From DYTO01 sp040757795 (GTDB lineage: Archaea > Hadarchaeota > Hadarchaeia > Hadarchaeales > Hadarchaeaceae), in contig JBFLWG010000057.1 in assembly GCA_040757795.1 (NCBI GenBank), positions 1 through 6,058 of the forward strand: a stretch of 6,058 nucleotides of DNA, in the 5' to 3' direction. Made by a program: the position numbers and the translations under genes. The notes under the pieces are model-generated. The model made no database searches and had not been told where the DNA came from. It worked only from the letters and a program-made list of their open reading frames with translations. This document shows positions 5,638-6,058 of this stretch, piece by piece (positions within the stretch are counted from its first letter, which is position 1; every line of letters starts with the position of its first letter).

Positions 5638-6028
5638 CTTCGCCTTCGGCGGTCGCAGCAATCTCGAAAGGGTTCTTGACGGACCTCCCGCGTATTTTAT
5701 CGCCAAGCTCCCTCTGAATTTTCGCTATTATCTCGGGTGCGGTCAGCTTGACCCGTATATTCCCGCGATCGGCCGCCTTGAACAGGAGCTTCGGAATGGA
5801 AAAAATGTCCGCCCCCGCCCCGACTTTTATCACCACGGGCGCCCTTAGCCTCTCCGCCAGCTTGACGGTACGCTCTGCCCTCGCGATATTTTATCTTTCA
5901 CGCTTCTCCAGGATTGAAACATTTGCCCTAGAAGTCTGCAGAACTCGCGCGACCTCCGCCTGTGTCATGCCCATCTTTTTCAGTTCAAGCACCTTTAGCT
6001 GGGTACTGGTCAGGAACGTTTCTTTCAT
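5627..6028 (-). pseudogene. tfx: Tfx-family DNA-binding regulator interrupted by an in-frame TAA
   Basis: Read through, the frame from ATG 6028 to TGA 5627 gives a full-length Tfx-like protein of 133 codons. The N-terminal part holds the helix-turn-helix signature (LTSTQLKVLELKKMGMTQAE, then VARVLQTSRANVSILEKR, residues 6-43). The C-terminal part holds the family's ADIFSIPKLLFKAAD, GDKIRGRSV and EGEVIL segments. The single defect is TAA at 5893-5891 (codon 46), between EKRER and NIARAE. Family members usually carry a charged residue such as Glu there, so one base change (for example GAA to TAA) explains it. There is no frameshift, and sequence after the stop is still family-like, so the lesion is recent, is an assembly error, or is tolerated. 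In Methanothermobacter, Tfx binds DNA near the fmdECB promoter; the target here is unknown. Upstream codons stay open to the edge, but the ATG matches family starts. The 3' end overlaps polB by 11 bp on the opposite strand. The truncated product would be a 45-residue helix-turn-helix peptide. Confidence 0.85.
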
Positions 6029-6049
6029 CACATCCCACTCAACATCGGG

Positions 6050-6057
6050 ATTAAACG
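6050..6057 (-). promoter_or_regulatory. TATA-like box of the Tfx-family gene
   Basis: On the minus strand CGTTTAAT lies about 26 nt upstream of the ATG at 6028, the spacing expected for a leaderless archaeal transcript. It is at the window edge, so the BRE cannot be assessed. Confidence 0.35.
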
Positions 6058-6058
6058 T

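Noticed and set aside
4972..5706. 244-codon minus-strand open frame
   Set aside because: It is antisense to the catalytic part of polB and runs into the Tfx gene in another frame, with no protein-like features.
5891..5893. Stop-codon recoding (pyrrolysine or selenocysteine) as the explanation for the Tfx stop
   Set aside because: The codon is TAA, not TAG or TGA, and TAA ends another gene in the window, so these known recoding systems do not apply.
1..6058. CRISPR array, insertion sequence, integrase or attachment site
   Set aside because: No regularly spaced direct repeats, transposase motifs or flanking terminal repeats were seen. The short CGCTGG direct repeat at 3091-3106 is isolated.

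Overview
The window is archaeal. It encodes a family B replicative DNA polymerase with the archaeal motif set and a C-terminal PCNA-binding peptide, a Tfx-family regulator (a family known from archaea), and a methionine synthase split over two genes. Several starts sit about 25-27 nt downstream of TATA-like boxes, as expected for archaeal, partly leaderless transcripts. The phylum cannot be fixed from this sequence. Base composition is moderately GC-rich, and the polymerase lacks one disulfide pair typical of hyperthermophile enzymes.

Positions 1-2799 (minus strand) form a tightly packed operon, transcribed right to left: a MetE N-terminal-domain homologue without a zinc site (2799-1819), then the zinc-containing MetE catalytic core (1822-818), then the first 272 codons of a membrane-anchored, extracytoplasmic protein of unknown function that runs off the left edge (818-1). 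The genes overlap by 4 nt (GTGA) and 1 nt (TAATG), and all three starts have Shine-Dalgarno-like sequences, so translational coupling is likely. The two MetE halves probably act together in homocysteine methylation.

Positions 2800-3207 separate the operon from a plus-strand unit. This stretch holds the operon leader with a candidate operator palindrome, and a strong TATA box at 2931-2940. About 20 nt after the box begins a stretch of roughly 206 nt (2958-3163) that folds by hand into a closed multi-branched RNA. I propose it as an unannotated non-coding RNA. A very divergent RNase P RNA is one possible identity, but not a demonstrated one.

Positions 3208-5637 (plus) are polB, intact, with all exonuclease and polymerase motifs.

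Positions 6028-5627 (minus) are a tfx-like regulator gene that overlaps the 3' end of polB by 11 bp. Its reading frame and conserved sequence are continuous over 133 codons except for a single in-frame TAA at codon 46, just after the helix-turn-helix region. It is therefore a recent pseudogene, a sequencing error, or an oddly split or read-through gene.
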